A stretch of 64,000 nt of DNA from Chitinophaga sp. Ak27 (GCF_012726295.1 NZ_JABAOB010000013.1:62001-126000); one strand, 5' to 3'; numbered from the stretch's first letter, positions 45,239-54,635 are shown. Numbers and translations are program-made. Notes: generated by a model not told the origin, from the letters alone.

Positions 45239-45549
45239 CTAACTCTTAAAAACCTTCTGCTGCATATACCTAGTAACATATTCATCCACCGAACAATCCC
45301 ACCCCTTCTCTAGCCCCTTCACCCAATCTAATATCTCCGACTTTCAAACTTCAACAACTTTCCCATTCTAAAATGCGGCATCTCCCCCTTCGCACACTTG
45401 TTATAAATAGTGTTCGCATCCAGCCGGAGAAAATCCGCCAGTTCCTTTACAGACATGATTTCACCGCCACCGGCTGGCCGTGGCTTTTTCGGAACAGTTT
45501 ACACCAATTCAATCCTTAACGATTTGATCTTCCGGATATCAGATTCCAT
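45239..45549 (-). pseudogene. Excisionase-like helix-turn-helix gene, broken
   Basis: The minus-strand reading MSVKELADFLRLDANTIYNK (from the ATG at 45454-45456) is the HTH_17 excisionase-type fold. It stops early, but a one-base shift near 45341-45346 restores SEILDWVKGLEKGWDCSVDE down to the stop at 45239. Upstream, the same frame carries MESDIRKIKSLRIELV from 45549 but is cut by a TAA at 45499-45501. So one nonsense codon and one frameshift inactivate what was a gene of about 100 codons. The Gly-rich GGGEIM linker is typical of such proteins in this phylum. Confidence 0.7.
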
Positions 45550-45584
45550 ACACAATAATCGTTGTTCAATTAAAGCTATATTCC

Positions 45585-45836
45585 TCAGTTCAAGTGATCA
45601 TAAATAACCTTGTTGGCGGCTTTAACCCTGATTACATCAGATACTTAGGCATAAATTTGGGTGGGTTTTCACATGTTTATGATCAGCATTTCGCTGACAA
45701 CATATATATCTTCTCCTTTCTCAATAAGGTCTGTAGGGTGTTTGCGCCGCCAGTTATGGAACTTGGCTTTGTCTCTCAATCCTACATTGGTGTACCATTC
45801 CTGTAGTTTTGTGCGTGTAAGGGAATAATTTAGTAT
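45585..45836 (-). pseudogene. C-terminal remnant of a tyrosine recombinase (integrase)
   Basis: A minus-strand frame reads LTRTKLQEWYTNVGL, then IEKGEDIYVVSEML, KPTQIYA and VSDVIRVKAANKV, with two internal stop codons. This matches the end of phage-type integrases, normally ...EKGEDIYVVSKMLGHKxVKTTQIYAKV. The usual HxxR box is replaced by WRRKHP and the LGH box is lost. Only the last third of the gene remains. It lies beside the broken excisionase gene, so both are debris of one former mobile element. Confidence 0.6.
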
Positions 45837-45979
45837 AAGAAAGCCCCTATTTCCCGATACAGGCAGATGAAATTGGCTGTGGTGTTGGGTTTGAGAGGAG
45901 GAGGTACAAAAAGGTACAAACGAATTAAGAATTTATCGTATGAATTCACTCAGCTAAATTGGACACTAAAAGTTAACAT

Positions 45980-47647
45980 CTAGATACGTTTTATATATTC
46001 AAATTTTTCGAAGATCTCCACTCCTGCTAATTTTTCGATTTCTGTAATTATTGCTTTCCCTCTAAGATTTATAAAGTTAACAAAACCAATTTTTACATCA
46101 TTCATCCAAAGCGGGCTATTTTTACTCACATTCAAAAGGTGAGAGTTCATCACTTTTGAAAAATGTCTTTGCCCTTTATATTTCAAAAGATAGTTCTTCG
46201 GGTGGCTACTCCCAATAGATTGATTTTCGTCTGACTCCAAAAAACATATATTAGTAATACTATTTGCCCATTTCTCGTTTACAGAATTACGTGTCAATAA
46301 CGCACTAGGAAAAATATGATGCCGATCTTTTCTATTTGATACTGAGGACACATTGTGTAACAAAATTTCATGTCCATTATGCAGATAAAGCGGCTTCTTG
46401 TTAAAAAGCATAAGATAATATGCCGCCGTTGGGCCACTGTTTATCCTATAGTCCGCTCTTAAAAAGTCATAAACATTAACTTTTGCTGTAACTTCATAAT
46501 TAACTGAAGCTTCATTGCATAATAACTTGAAAAATTTGATATCAATTGGAATATTCTTATTGAACCCTCTTCCTGAATATCTCTCCGCACAGCAGGTGTA
46601 CCAAAACCACTTTTTAATCTGTTTAATCTGAAGAGGATTCGCACGCTTCCCGTTTTCCGCAAAGAAGAAAGCCAACATAGAAAAGATATTTTGCGATGGT
46701 AGATCCTTTAAAGTCTTTATGTGAAACTGGGAAACTAAGAAATCAACCGCTTGGGTATATCCATACTCAATACTCTTCCATTTTCTTAAAAAATTCTTCT
46801 CGGCTGCGTTGGTATCCTCAATACTTTTAAGAAATGATTTGAACCCTGAGCCTCCAATTCTCTCTGCTCCATAAATCAATGCTATAGCATTTTGCATGGA
46901 ATCAATTGAAATATTATTAAAGCCATATTGGAGTCCTCTTCTTGTCTCCAAGAGATGATCTCTAAGATTAACATTTGTAGCCAAAGCAAATAAATTATCT
47001 GCTCTGGTAATTGTCATTCCAGCAGAATTAACTCGAATAAAAATTTCTCTTACATCTTCAAAATCGAATCCTTTAAAACTTAAAACATAAAATTTATAAC
47101 TATGAAATGCCTCATAACAAAGCTGTACTTGCTCTAGCTCCCATTTTTTTAATGTTAGCTGTTTATTCAACTCCGAAGGACGATTATTAATTAAATCTGT
47201 CAATCTGACAAATCCTTTCGTGTTCTCATCATACGATCTATTAAATACAAACCTCTTTTCACTTTCCCTTCTACAGTCAAAAAAAATTTCCGAGAAATTA
47301 ATTTTAGATCCAGCTTCTTCTTTACTGGATAACCCTTTCAATATCCCATATAGTGTTGATAATCGCTGTTGACCATCAATTATTAACTCAGCGCTAGCTC
47401 TTTTTTTGTTAAAAGGAGGTACAATAGTTTTGCTATTAGGCCTTATACTCATGGCTTTTGAAGGCGGTACATCCCAAACAAGAGCAATACCAATAGGATA
47501 ATTTCGGAAAATACTATCCATTAGTTTACAGATTGAATCTTTATTCCAGACATAGCTTCTCTGAATTTCAGGAATAGCGAATACTTTACTATCAAATTTC
47601 CTTTTAAGAGTCCTTAACGAATATGTTTTAATTGCAAAATCAGTCAT
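45980..47647 (-). CDS. DUF262/HNH nuclease-like protein (GmrSD type)
   Basis: The 555-residue protein begins with a DUF262 domain: FAIPEIQRSYVWNKDSICKLMDSIFRNYPIG and the ParB-like DGQQRLSTLYG motif near residue 92. It ends with a DUF1524-like HNH segment, HHIFPSALL (about 438). This arrangement is that of GmrSD and SspE/BrxU-like enzymes, which use NTPs and cut modified or unmodified DNA. It is last in the operon behind the methyltransferase gene, after a 172-nt gap, and would be the nuclease arm. The gene is A+T-rich like its neighbours. Confidence 0.87.
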   Translation of the reverse strand: MTDFAIKTYSLRTLKRKFDSKVFAIPEIQRSYVWNKDSICKLMDSIFRNYPIGIALVWDVPPSKAMSIRPNSKTIVPPFNKKRASAELIIDGQQRLSTLYGILKGLSSKEEAGSKINFSEIFFDCRRESEKRFVFNRSYDENTKGFVRLTDLINNRPSELNKQLTLKKWELEQVQLCYEAFHSYKFYVLSFKGFDFEDVREIFIRVNSAGMTITRADNLFALATNVNLRDHLLETRRGLQYGFNNISIDSMQNAIALIYGAERIGGSGFKSFLKSIEDTNAAEKNFLRKWKSIEYGYTQAVDFLVSQFHIKTLKDLPSQNIFSMLAFFFAENGKRANPLQIKQIKKWFWYTCCAERYSGRGFNKNIPIDIKFFKLLCNEASVNYEVTAKVNVYDFLRADYRINSGPTAAYYLMLFNKKPLYLHNGHEILLHNVSSVSNRKDRHHIFPSALLTRNSVNEKWANSITNICFLESDENQSIGSSHPKNYLLKYKGQRHFSKVMNSHLLNVSKNSPLWMNDVKIGFVNFINLRGKAIITEIEKLAGVEIFEKFEYIKRI

Positions 47648-47819
47648 GAAGGATTATTGTAAATTGCTATTTAATACCAATAATAAAATTATACAGTTCA
47701 AAACGAGACGTAAAGCTGTTCGTTCCTTAAGTTATTACAAATATTACTTTAATAACATACCAACCTAAAGCGCTACACCTTTTCTCTGTCATTACTAGCT
47801 AAAACAAAGATATTAGTTT

Positions 47820-49709
47820 TCATAAAGCTGGAAATAAAACTCCATAAGCTTCATTTATTAACTTATTCCATTTTTTAGGATCAGTCTCATTGATAAGGCT
47901 AATCTTTTCATTTTCGGTAAAAGGAGCTATCCCAAAAGATTTTATATAGTTGCGACTTAGTGAAAAATATCCTGATCCATATGGTTTACTGGTGCGATTA
48001 ATATAGTACCAAAACAAATCAGATCCCAACAATTTTTGAAGAAAAAGAAGTTCAATTTCATTTTCAGCTAAAACAGCCAACCCATTATAAAACAACAAAT
48101 TTTCATCTGTACTTTTTACAAAATTTGGAGTACGCGATGCGATATGCGGAAATAAAAGTTTATTCTTCATTTTTTCCAATGATTGATTTCTCCCATAAGC
48201 AAACCAATTTTCATAGTCTCCCAAGCCTCTATCACGGGTTGCCAAAAAGTCCTTTTGAGATTTCAGATATTTATATGCTTTGGGGAACCTGTTCTTTAAC
48301 TCCCTCTCAGTATAAAGCTTTGCATGGCCTCCATTAAAATAATATGGAAAAATTATTTTCTCCAATACAAGACTAATATCATCTACTTGAGTTAACTTAT
48401 TTGAATTGATAATATCTAAGCAAATTCCCTTTTCAATCTCAAAAGTCCTCCCATTCTCAAAATAGTAAAACTCTTTCGATTCTTTGACAGGAGTAAATAT
48501 ATAGACATCATTCTTTAATGTCGCTATGCCTGTCTTAGTATTATAAAGCTCGCCAAAAGGTCTACCAATATTTTCAATTTTCCTGATGACCTCAGTATCC
48601 TGAAGATTCCAGCCTACCTTATAATCGAAATCATCGTACCTTAATTGACTAAATTGTCCAATTTCATTTAAAGCATTAGGATCATTCATTGTATACTCCA
48701 AATAGGGAGAACTGAAATTTCCAATTAGACAAATGCATGTATAAGTAGACTTGCTATTAAAGACCTGTTGACTTCCAAAATCAATAATTTGAAATTTAAA
48801 TTTATTGGTCTGAAAATATTCTCTTAACGCACGACCATTAACACTTTTAAAGAAGGTATTCATAGTAATATATCCTAAAACACCTTTCTTACATAAATTT
48901 TCGATTCCTATCTGAAAAAAAGGAATATATAGATCAGGCCTTCCGGTTTTGCAAACATCCCAATCAAACAAATATTGTTTTGTAATTTCGGGGATATTCT
49001 TTGAGCAAACATAAGGCGGATTTCCAATTATAATATCAAATCCAGTAAACTGATCAATAACATCAATCCACTTAAAGTTGAGGGCATCCCCTTGAAATAA
49101 ATTAAATTGAAATTTTATGACATCCTCTCCATCAATAAGTGCAAGTAGTGACAATAATATTTTGGTTCTTTGGATTGAATACTCTTGGATATCAAGCCCA
49201 AAAATATTGTCTTTGTAAATATTAGAGTATGTTTTTTTACTTTTTTTTCTGATTGCTTTTGCTGCATCCAAAAGAAAGCTTCCACAACCACATGCTATAT
49301 CAGCGACCTTTGCACTCTGAATCTTTATGATTGTTGTTTTGAATGTATTAGTAATTATAAACTCGCGAATTGATTTCGGCGTATAAACGGCACCGGTGAC
49401 AATTTTATCAAGAGGAGAGATAACTGATTCGAAAATTGATATTAAATCCTCAAGCACAAATACTTTATGCTCACTAGCAATCAGTTCATTTAGCTTAGTT
49501 AAGATATCAAAATTATGTTTATCTTTTTTGGAAATTGTATAATCTAAAATCAGCTTATTATTTTTAAGCTTCAACCCATTCGCTTGAAGAAAAGAGGATA
49601 CCAGCAATTTATCAACAGTCTGAGTGTCTCTTAAATCATTTTTTTTAAAAAAACGTAAAACGGTATTCTTTAAAGTAGGCTTGGACATAAGCTGGTAGAG
49701 GTTTTCCAA
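47820..49709 (-). CDS. N6-adenine-type DNA methyltransferase with C-terminal specificity region
   Basis: The 629-residue protein has the S-adenosylmethionine motif VADIACGCGSFLLDAAKAI (about 133-151) and the catalytic GNPPY motif (about 231-235), as in Eco57I/TaqI-like gamma-class adenine methyltransferases. The C-terminal 250 residues (NRSLEKMKNKLLFPH-like, SRNYIKSFGI) resemble a TaqI-type DNA-recognition domain. No nuclease domain is fused. It overlaps the preceding gene by up to 40 nt; an ATG at 49688 would shorten this. It should mark self DNA or act as specificity partner for the DUF262 nuclease. Confidence 0.9.
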   Translation of the reverse strand: MENLYQLMSKPTLKNTVLRFFKKNDLRDTQTVDKLLVSSFLQANGLKLKNNKLILDYTISKKDKHNFDILTKLNELIASEHKVFVLEDLISIFESVISPLDKIVTGAVYTPKSIREFIITNTFKTTIIKIQSAKVADIACGCGSFLLDAAKAIRKKSKKTYSNIYKDNIFGLDIQEYSIQRTKILLSLLALIDGEDVIKFQFNLFQGDALNFKWIDVIDQFTGFDIIIGNPPYVCSKNIPEITKQYLFDWDVCKTGRPDLYIPFFQIGIENLCKKGVLGYITMNTFFKSVNGRALREYFQTNKFKFQIIDFGSQQVFNSKSTYTCICLIGNFSSPYLEYTMNDPNALNEIGQFSQLRYDDFDYKVGWNLQDTEVIRKIENIGRPFGELYNTKTGIATLKNDVYIFTPVKESKEFYYFENGRTFEIEKGICLDIINSNKLTQVDDISLVLEKIIFPYYFNGGHAKLYTERELKNRFPKAYKYLKSQKDFLATRDRGLGDYENWFAYGRNQSLEKMKNKLLFPHIASRTPNFVKSTDENLLFYNGLAVLAENEIELLFLQKLLGSDLFWYYINRTSKPYGSGYFSLSRNYIKSFGIAPFTENEKISLINETDPKKWNKLINEAYGVLFPAL

Positions 49710-50416
49710 ATAACATTTTGAGCACTATAGTTCCAATGACTTGCAAGAGTCTGAAAATAAGGTTGCATAATTTTCTCTTGATAACGTTTATAAAGACTCA
49801 AAAAATAGCCATCGTCCATAATCTGATCAAAAGCTAAGGGGAAAAAATTCGTAGTCAAAAATCCAATACCTAATATAAAATCTACGGGATGATGAATGAT
49901 TCTTGGTGTATCTAAGAATAACGTATGACCATAATCAAAACCTTCATCTCTCTTAGGATTAGTGGTATACTGGAGATGATATACGGGATGCGGCTCATCA
50001 GCATGCAAAGACAGGTCATGTCGATCAATATGCAGACAGAAATAATGTGATCCAGAACTACTAAGCCCTCTAACTGATACATTAAAATTCAACTCCAACA
50101 TTGGATCGTTTAAGTTATCCCATACTGTATAATCTGCAATCAGCTTCATATTTAAAGACAACTCTACCTTTCCTCCATCTACACCTTTGGGACGTACATG
50201 TTTAACAGTATCAACCGGAATTATTAAATCAGATATTTCATAGCCCCAAAAATTGCCGTTAGTTGTACCATCTTTAAGTTTAGGTGTTTCATTTTTCAAG
50301 GCTTCAGCAGCTATATATATAGGTGATGTATTTACACCCAATTCTTTTTCCAGAACTCTTGCAGCATTCCTTAGGTCATCAGCCCTTGCCTGTCGAAATT
50401 GTTCTATTTTCATCAT
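49670..50416 (-). CDS. Hypothetical protein of the kinase-receiver-methylase operon
   Basis: The 248-residue protein shows no motif that I recognise. The middle part (LELNFNVSVRGLSSSGSHYFCLHIDRHD) and the His-rich DTPRIIHHPVDFILGIGFLTTNFFP look globular and cytosolic. Its start overlaps the receiver gene by 4 nt (ATGA type) and its end overlaps the methyltransferase gene, so it is translated as part of the operon. It could be an output or adaptor protein of the signalling module. Confidence 0.7.
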   Translation of the reverse strand: MMKIEQFRQARADDLRNAARVLEKELGVNTSPIYIAAEALKNETPKLKDGTTNGNFWGYEISDLIIPVDTVKHVRPKGVDGGKVELSLNMKLIADYTVWDNLNDPMLELNFNVSVRGLSSSGSHYFCLHIDRHDLSLHADEPHPVYHLQYTTNPKRDEGFDYGHTLFLDTPRIIHHPVDFILGIGFLTTNFFPLAFDQIMDDGYFLSLYKRYQEKIMQPYFQTLASHWNYSAQNVIWKTSTSLCPSLL

Positions 50417-51519
50417 TTAGTCAAACTTTCCTTTATTAACTGAATTCTCTCATTCTCAGATGGATGCGGTCTTAAGCCCTTAGATTCATATTCTCTTGAT
50501 AAGATTGAATTAAGGGAAATATATTTGGGTTCTTGCCAAGGCTTAACCTCTTTAGACTCATATACTCTAAACCCTTCTAAAGGATCTAAAGGCATTTTAT
50601 TACCTTCACATATAGTCCAAAAATTCAGGCTCTGACAATCTGCAATAGGCAGAGCGGGTACCAAACCCTGTATTCCTGTCATATTCTCGATAATCGCTAG
50701 TCGCTCTGGACCTGTTAGAGCAGCCAATCTTTTACCATTGGAAATTTGCTTGAATAAATCTACGACCTTGTCCGCCCACCATCTCGTCCAACCAGTTGAA
50801 AAAAGACCTTTATAAAGTGTTTCAGAAAACACTCCATCACGAAGATTGACCCAAGCATCTCCCGAATCTTCTATATTAACACCTAATCTTGAAGCAAGTA
50901 CCCGTTCCTTAATCAAAGCTCCTGGATGATTAAACATCTCTTTTTCAATAAAATGAGCATACTCATAAACTGTAGTTTTACCGATAGCAAATCTTTCAAA
51001 GATTCTGGGATCTACAGCTTTAAATTCATCGCGACCAAAAATTTCTTGAATCGTTCGACCTCCCTCATTTAACCATTTATAACCTGTGGCAAGAGAATGG
51101 AGCTTCTGTGAAAACTTAGGCCAATTAGGATCACTTCCTTTTAAAAACTTATAGTCAAAAAGATTATGACTAGTTACATCCGCGTCATATGTAGCCCTCA
51201 TTCTTTCATCTGTAGAGCACAGAATAATTGGACAAGCTTTTACACCACTTGTTGGATCTGACATTACTGTTCTTAATTCTTGTGCAATAGAAGGTGCATT
51301 ATATGAAACATCTAATGTCATATTTTGATCCAATCTCAAATCTAAGATGAGACCGTCAAACTCAGGTAAAATCTTAGTCAACTCATTTTTTTGAGTTTTA
51401 AAGTCTTTAGGCTGCTGCACAATAACGTTAATTAGTTCTTGATCATTAAATCCATCTCTAACGGATTCAACTGATGTGTCATTTTCATCGTCTATATATA
51501 AATATTTCATTGCGCTCAT
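50413..51519 (-). CDS. Response-regulator-like protein: receiver domain with unknown C-terminal domain
   Basis: The 368-residue protein starts with a receiver-like domain. The acidic pair is D10-D11-E12 in YIDDEN, the predicted phospho-acceptor is D60 in ILDLRLD, the conserved Ser/Thr lies at 102-103 (LCSTDE) and the Lys is K124 or K127 (YKFLKG). The C-terminal 240 residues contain FERFAIGKTTVYEYAHFIEKEMFNHPGALI and a Trp-rich segment (GWTRWWADKVVDLF). I recognise neither a DNA-binding nor an enzyme motif there. The 4-nt overlaps with both neighbours point to strict co-expression with the sensor kinase. Confidence 0.8.
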   Translation of the reverse strand: MSAMKYLYIDDENDTSVESVRDGFNDQELINVIVQQPKDFKTQKNELTKILPEFDGLILDLRLDQNMTLDVSYNAPSIAQELRTVMSDPTSGVKACPIILCSTDERMRATYDADVTSHNLFDYKFLKGSDPNWPKFSQKLHSLATGYKWLNEGGRTIQEIFGRDEFKAVDPRIFERFAIGKTTVYEYAHFIEKEMFNHPGALIKERVLASRLGVNIEDSGDAWVNLRDGVFSETLYKGLFSTGWTRWWADKVVDLFKQISNGKRLAALTGPERLAIIENMTGIQGLVPALPIADCQSLNFWTICEGNKMPLDPLEGFRVYESKEVKPWQEPKYISLNSILSREYESKGLRPHPSENERIQLIKESLTK

Positions 51520-53837
51520 TTTATCAATTCTTTATTTTCAGGAATTTCTACCCTCAGGCAGGTATTAAATCCGGCCTCTGGTTCAGTTACGAAAATATCT
51601 CCTCCATAACTTTCAACAATATCTTTTACAATTTTTAGCCCTAATCCAGTTCCAGTCATAAATTCTATTTCAGTAGAATTATGCCCTGATGCAGAAGCAG
51701 TCGTATAAAATGCATTAAAAATTCTTTCTTCATTTCCTTTAGGGATACCGTCGCCGTTATCCGAAAACTCCAGAAAAATCTTACCCTGATATCTGCCAGC
51801 TTTTATAAATAATTTACCAGGCTTCCCATTTCGTCTAATGGCCTTTTTAGAATTGGTGTAAAAGTTAAAAAGTATAGAGGCCCATTCCGATGGATGCATG
51901 GCAACAGTATAAAGGTCATAGCCTTCATACAACGGCTTTTCCAAAACAATACCAGCCCTGTTTAAATCATTACTAACGACACTTCTAAAGTCATTTACCG
52001 CATCTCGAATTTCTATTGGCTCCAATTCACGAAATACATTCCTTGAAATTGCTTTATCAAAATAGGATGAATAAGCAGTAAATGATTTGATATTGGTTTC
52101 CAGCCTTTCTACTCTATATAGAGCTTCTGAAAATTCTTTAACTACTCTTTTCAGATAGGAAATATCCGTATTAAATCCTGGTAAGAATCTCTTTACCTCA
52201 TGTACAAATTCTCCAATTACTAATCCTAAACCGGCCAAAATACGAAGCATATTAATTTCTTCAATTAATATATCCTTTTCCTGTTTTTCAATTTCCCGAT
52301 TTTCAATTAACTCCTCGAACGCTGAATTAAATTTATTCTCATTTTCAACCACTATACCATCTTTGTTATCTTTAGTATTAGTTGATATTGGTTTTTCATT
52401 GAAAATCTCCTTTATTCTTACAAGCGCCCTGTCTACTTTTTCACTGGGAGTCAAATCATCACTTTTTTTCCAATCCTTTTGTGAAGCAATTCCCTTTCTA
52501 TGGCGAAGTTCCGCGACTTTTAAGACGGCACTAGTAATTGATCTATATACAAAATCAACCAATTCCTGGAATGCTTCGTTTTCATCAACACCTTCTCTAC
52601 TTGATGTTTCATCAAATAAGTTAGCTGTTTCACCATCAACTTCAACAAAACCAAAAAAGCTTATATTTTGATGAGGAACGATGTACGTGCGTCTTCTAGT
52701 TGATTCGTCTAATTTAATCCAATCATTTCCGTTTTCTCCATACGGTAAAACCCTAAAGCCGTTCCGATAAAGTCTTATTCCTCCCCTATCATTTGCGACG
52801 CTTTTAATAAAGGTCATGATCTGCGGGGGAATTAATGAATTATCATATATAAAGTAATATGCCTTGAAACGCACATCTTTAATAAATTTGTATTGAGATT
52901 TAGAATTTTCCTTCTCCTTCCCAATTGGGAACCCTTTTCTCTGGAAACTCAATTTTTCACTTTTCAAATACCATTTTCCTTCTCCCTGGTGATTAACATG
53001 ACCTTCAATTTCTGCCAATGCATGGGAAAGGAATGCCTGTTGTTCATCAGCAATTTTAATTAGTCCACTCTTTTCCCTCCTGAAATAGACACTTTTAAAT
53101 CCAGGATCAACAGAGTTGCTTTTCCCATCTTTTGTTCTCTTGCTTAATGGAAACGGTTGCAATAACTCAGAAGTATACCGATAAACCCTTTTTATCATCG
53201 AATCGGACCATAAATCGCGCAACCCCTCAATTATCAAATCTGTACCTTCATCCTTTATTTTATCAACTAGAGTAATAGAATTTGAAATTGAAAATAAATC
53301 TGAATCGGTTTCAAATTGATTCCAATTAATTGATAATTTTAACGCTTTTTCAGAATCAGAAGTCTGCGTCACAATTGTAAGTCTTTCACCTAACCTTTGG
53401 GTTGCAAATCGGCCAATACCCTTCCTTCCAGCTCTTATTCTATCAAATTTGGGGGATTGAGGATTATGTATTTTATCTGTTGCAGATATCCGCATAAATC
53501 CATTAATCAACTGATATCTTGTCATACCTATCCCATCATCTTCAATATGCAATGAGCCTCCGGCTTCGAAAGTATTCTCAAATATTAGCTTAACTTCAGT
53601 GGCATCGGCATCATAAGCATTTTTTACCAGCTCAGATACCGCAGTTTCTTGTCGCCCGACAAGCTCTTTACCTAGTCTATTTATTATTCCTGCATCCACC
53701 GAAAACCTAATATTGGTTTCGTCATAATTAGCTATTTGATTTGATAGCTGCAGAATAATGTTACTATCAGAATTCGTTTTCTGAATTTCAGCAGTAAGTT
53801 GCTTTTTTAGGTCAGCAAGTTTCTTTGAACTATTCAA
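51516..53837 (-). CDS. Double-GHKL protein: Hsp90/MORC-like ATPase fused to a histidine kinase
   Basis: The 773-residue protein has two GHKL ATP-binding modules. The first (about 40-210) shows SELVKNAYDADAT with N73, IEDDGIGM (100-105) and GRKGIGRFA (137-145), as in Hsp90/MutL/MORC ATPases. The second (about 530-770) is kinase-like: GEFVHEVKRFLPG with H546 in the H-box position, N658/N662, FSDNGDGIP (692-699) and TGTGLGL (728-734). No transmembrane helix is visible, so it senses a cytosolic signal. It overlaps the receiver gene by 4 nt and heads the operon. MORC/MutL-type ATPases are known in restriction contexts; the kinase fusion is unusual. Confidence 0.85.
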   Translation of the reverse strand: MNSSKKLADLKKQLTAEIQKTNSDSNIILQLSNQIANYDETNIRFSVDAGIINRLGKELVGRQETAVSELVKNAYDADATEVKLIFENTFEAGGSLHIEDDGIGMTRYQLINGFMRISATDKIHNPQSPKFDRIRAGRKGIGRFATQRLGERLTIVTQTSDSEKALKLSINWNQFETDSDLFSISNSITLVDKIKDEGTDLIIEGLRDLWSDSMIKRVYRYTSELLQPFPLSKRTKDGKSNSVDPGFKSVYFRREKSGLIKIADEQQAFLSHALAEIEGHVNHQGEGKWYLKSEKLSFQRKGFPIGKEKENSKSQYKFIKDVRFKAYYFIYDNSLIPPQIMTFIKSVANDRGGIRLYRNGFRVLPYGENGNDWIKLDESTRRRTYIVPHQNISFFGFVEVDGETANLFDETSSREGVDENEAFQELVDFVYRSITSAVLKVAELRHRKGIASQKDWKKSDDLTPSEKVDRALVRIKEIFNEKPISTNTKDNKDGIVVENENKFNSAFEELIENREIEKQEKDILIEEINMLRILAGLGLVIGEFVHEVKRFLPGFNTDISYLKRVVKEFSEALYRVERLETNIKSFTAYSSYFDKAISRNVFRELEPIEIRDAVNDFRSVVSNDLNRAGIVLEKPLYEGYDLYTVAMHPSEWASILFNFYTNSKKAIRRNGKPGKLFIKAGRYQGKIFLEFSDNGDGIPKGNEERIFNAFYTTASASGHNSTEIEFMTGTGLGLKIVKDIVESYGGDIFVTEPEAGFNTCLRVEIPENKELIK

Positions 53838-53988
53838 TATTTAAAATATTTAAAGGGAATATAACAAATTCCCTATTTTAAATAAAAGGAATTACAATAG
53901 GATGTTATAAGGTTTGATTTATCATTTCAGGGTCAATACTTTATGCCTTGAAGCATATATATTATTCACAATGCTAAAATATAAAAAT

Positions 53989-54222
53989 CTATGCTTTAGT
54001 CGATATCAATAAATCACGTACATCTACATCCAAAACTAGCGCGATGTCAAATAACGTATCAAGGGTAGGTTGTTGATCATTTGTACACCACTTGGATATT
54101 GTTGTCTTGTTCTTTCCTAACTTTTCAGCGAGCCAGATATTGGTTTTCCCTTTGTCTGCAAGGACACTCTTAATTCTATTAAGCACTCTTTTTTCAACCA
54201 TTTTATTAGCGAAATTCAACAT
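53989..54222 (-). CDS. Xre family helix-turn-helix regulator
   Basis: The product of up to 77 residues is a single Cro/C1-type helix-turn-helix: NIWLAEKLGKNKTTISKWCTNDQQPTLDTLFDIALVLDVDVRDLL. The ATG at 54199-54201 is an alternative start. It lies 151 nt upstream of the double-GHKL gene on the same strand, as control genes of restriction systems often do, so it probably controls that operon. Confidence 0.85.
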   Translation of the reverse strand: MLNFANKMVEKRVLNRIKSVLADKGKTNIWLAEKLGKNKTTISKWCTNDQQPTLDTLFDIALVLDVDVRDLLISTKA

Positions 54223-54635
54223 TGAAATGGCAATATATGAAACTACTATAAGCTCATTTTAAATCAAAAATGTCACAAAACAGAACTAAAATTGCATTTA
54301 AATGAATTAAATTTCCGAAATACAGAATTTTTATTTATTTTTAACCCTAATATGAACTTTTTAAGTATGAAAGTTAATCTTAGAAATAACTAATTCTATA
54401 ATATAATTTATAAAGCGTATTTGCTTTATTCTCGTGCTGAAAACTGCGACCTTTCACGAACCCGAGAAAATAAGGTAAATCGCTCACGTTTTCCTTTATA
54501 TCTTTAAAGGTAAAGGCGTGGGCGTTCTTATTGGGGTTCAGGGTGTCGCAGCCCTTCAGCACCATAGGGACTACCCCACGCCTCTTTTTCTAAATATAGT
54601 GGTAGCAGTCCTATTTACGGCTTTATTAATATTTC
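54223..54635. other. Non-coding region before the sigma factor gene, A+T-rich plus structured segment
   Basis: The first 150 nt are very A+T-rich and should contain the divergent promoters of the Xre gene and of the sigma-factor unit. The rest is the structured segment at 54409-54589. A 61-codon minus-strand frame across that segment is more likely an antisense reading than a gene. Confidence 0.5.
54409..54589 (+). ncRNA. Candidate structured RNA upstream of the sigma-dCas12f unit
   Basis: Several stems can form on the plus strand: ATAAAGC/GCTTTAT around a 6-nt loop near 54411-54430, a TCGTG/CACGA stem after it, and a closing 9-bp stem AGGCGTGGG (54514-54522) with CCCACGCCT (54575-54583). 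The closing stem encloses a GGTG/CACC hairpin and is followed by CTTTTTC, like an intrinsic terminator. It may be a small RNA ending just before the sigma gene, or a leader attenuator. I cannot match it to a known family. Confidence 0.4.

Noticed and set aside
54380..54565. 61-codon minus-strand frame upstream of the sigma gene
   Set aside because: It crosses the structured RNA-like segment in antisense and has no recognisable motif; kept only as a possible alternative.
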